From positions 1 to 64,000 of the forward strand of contig CAXTAT010000007.1 of NCBI GenBank assembly GCA_964242415.1: a stretch of DNA of 64,000 bases, written 5' to 3'. The DNA comes from DASWOJ01 sp964242415. GTDB taxonomy: Bacteria; Pseudomonadota; Alphaproteobacteria; Acetobacterales; Acetobacteraceae. The translations under genes were made by a program, and so were the position numbers. The notes beneath the pieces were generated by a model. It had not been told where the DNA came from. It did no database searches and saw only the letters and a program-made list of their open reading frames with translations. Shown piece after piece: positions 63,516 through 64,000 of the stretch (position 1 is its first letter; each line of letters starts with the position of its first letter).

Positions 63516-64000
63516 TTACACCACGGCGGCGTCCACGGCTTTCTCGAAGTCGGCATAGGACACGGCGCCCTTGGTCAGCTTGCCGTTCATGAAGAAGGTG
63601 GGCGTGCTGTCCACGCCGGCCTTCTCCGCCTCGGCCTGCGCGGCCAGGATTGCGTTCTTCAGCGCCGCGTCGGCGATGACGGTGTTGAACGTGGGGCGGG
63701 ACATGCCGGCCAGGGCGGCGTATTTCGCCAGCTCGTCCGTCGAGTTCACGCCACGGGCGAACGCCCAGCGGTCCTGCGTGCCCAGCAGCGCCGTCACGAA
63801 CGGCTCGTACCGCTCGGGCGGCAGGGCGCGGGCGACCATGGCGGCGGTCAGCGCCACCTGGTCCAGCGGGAAGTCGCGCCAGACGTAGCGAACCCGGCCG
63901 GTGTCGATCAGCTTGCTGCGGATCGCGGGGAACGTCTCCTTCTGGAACGCGGCGCAGTGGGTGCAGGTCATCGAGAACCACTCGTTCACGACGACCTTCG
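63516..64000 (-). CDS. DsbA-family thiol oxidoreductase (5' end outside window)
   Basis: The C-terminal 161 residues of a thioredoxin-fold protein: VVVNEWFSMTCTHCAAF with the CTHC redox motif, an inserted helical domain, and the cis-Pro loop DSTPTFFMNGK followed by SYADFEKAVDAAV. It is probably periplasmic and involved in disulfide formation; the signal peptide lies outside the window. It is immediately upstream of smc on the same strand, an arrangement common in Alphaproteobacteria. Confidence 0.9.
   Translation of the reverse strand, partial: KVVVNEWFSMTCTHCAAFQKETFPAIRSKLIDTGRVRYVWRDFPLDQVALTAAMVARALPPERYEPFVTALLGTQDRWAFARGVNSTDELAKYAALAGMSRPTFNTVIADAALKNAILAAQAEAEKAGVDSTPTFFMNGKLTKGAVSYADFEKAVDAAVV

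Overview
The window is high-GC DNA from an alphaproteobacterium. Acetobacteraceae is my best guess from codon bias, gene families and gene order, but no rRNA is present to confirm it. About 90 percent is coding. A 100-base run of N marks one assembly gap.

Region 1 (1-11.9 kb, minus strand) is a nitrogen-scavenging block read as urtA-urtB-urtC-urtD-urtE-ureD-ureA-ureB-ureC-(EcsC-like)-ureE-ureF-ureG. It takes up urea by an ABC transporter and hydrolyses it with a Ni urease. Many junctions overlap by 1-8 bases (GTGA, ATGA, TGATG). A textbook sigma-54 promoter lies upstream of urtA. The larger spacers hold paired inverted hairpin repeats of one dispersed family.

Region 2 (11.9-18 kb) has two BioF2/FemAB-like acyltransferases, a YdcF protein, glmS, an NAD-dependent sugar epimerase and a tRNA-Val(CAC).

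Region 3 (18-37.9 kb) is an exosortase A (XrtA/PEP-CTERM) exopolysaccharide locus. On the plus strand are a Wza-like export lipoprotein, a chain-length protein, an unannotated 50-residue membrane protein and a HddC-GmhB fusion. A minus-strand operon follows: tyrosine autokinase, outer-membrane protein, ExeA-like ATPase, polysaccharide deacetylase, FemAB protein, exosortase. Divergent from it are a sugar transferase, then PrsK/PrsR (sigma-54 two-component system) and PrsT (TPR protein). No PEP-CTERM substrate was seen in the window.

Region 4 (37.9-55.1 kb) is accessory. It has an XRE regulator, a small protein coupled to a secreted nuclease, a crotonase, a lipoprotein esterase, a very large three-domain glycosyltransferase gene split by a 3,432-bp IS1595-like element (8-bp target duplication, 26-bp terminal inverted repeats, regulatory-looking cargo), an amino-acid binding protein, topoisomerase IB, a glycosyltransferase/UDP-galactopyranose mutase fusion and a GH1-like glycosidase.

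Region 5 (55.2-59.9 kb, minus strand) is a compact polyketide/lipid cluster: ACP, ketoacyl synthase with an octapeptide-repeat tail running into the assembly gap, type III polyketide synthase, methyltransferase and FAD oxidoreductase. Region 6 holds smc and a DsbA-like thiol oxidoreductase cut by the window edge.

Two cross-cutting patterns stand out: short degenerate 15-bp tandem arrays of unrelated sequence at seven or more loci (pentapeptide repeats where coding), and two families of dispersed inverted repeats in spacers.
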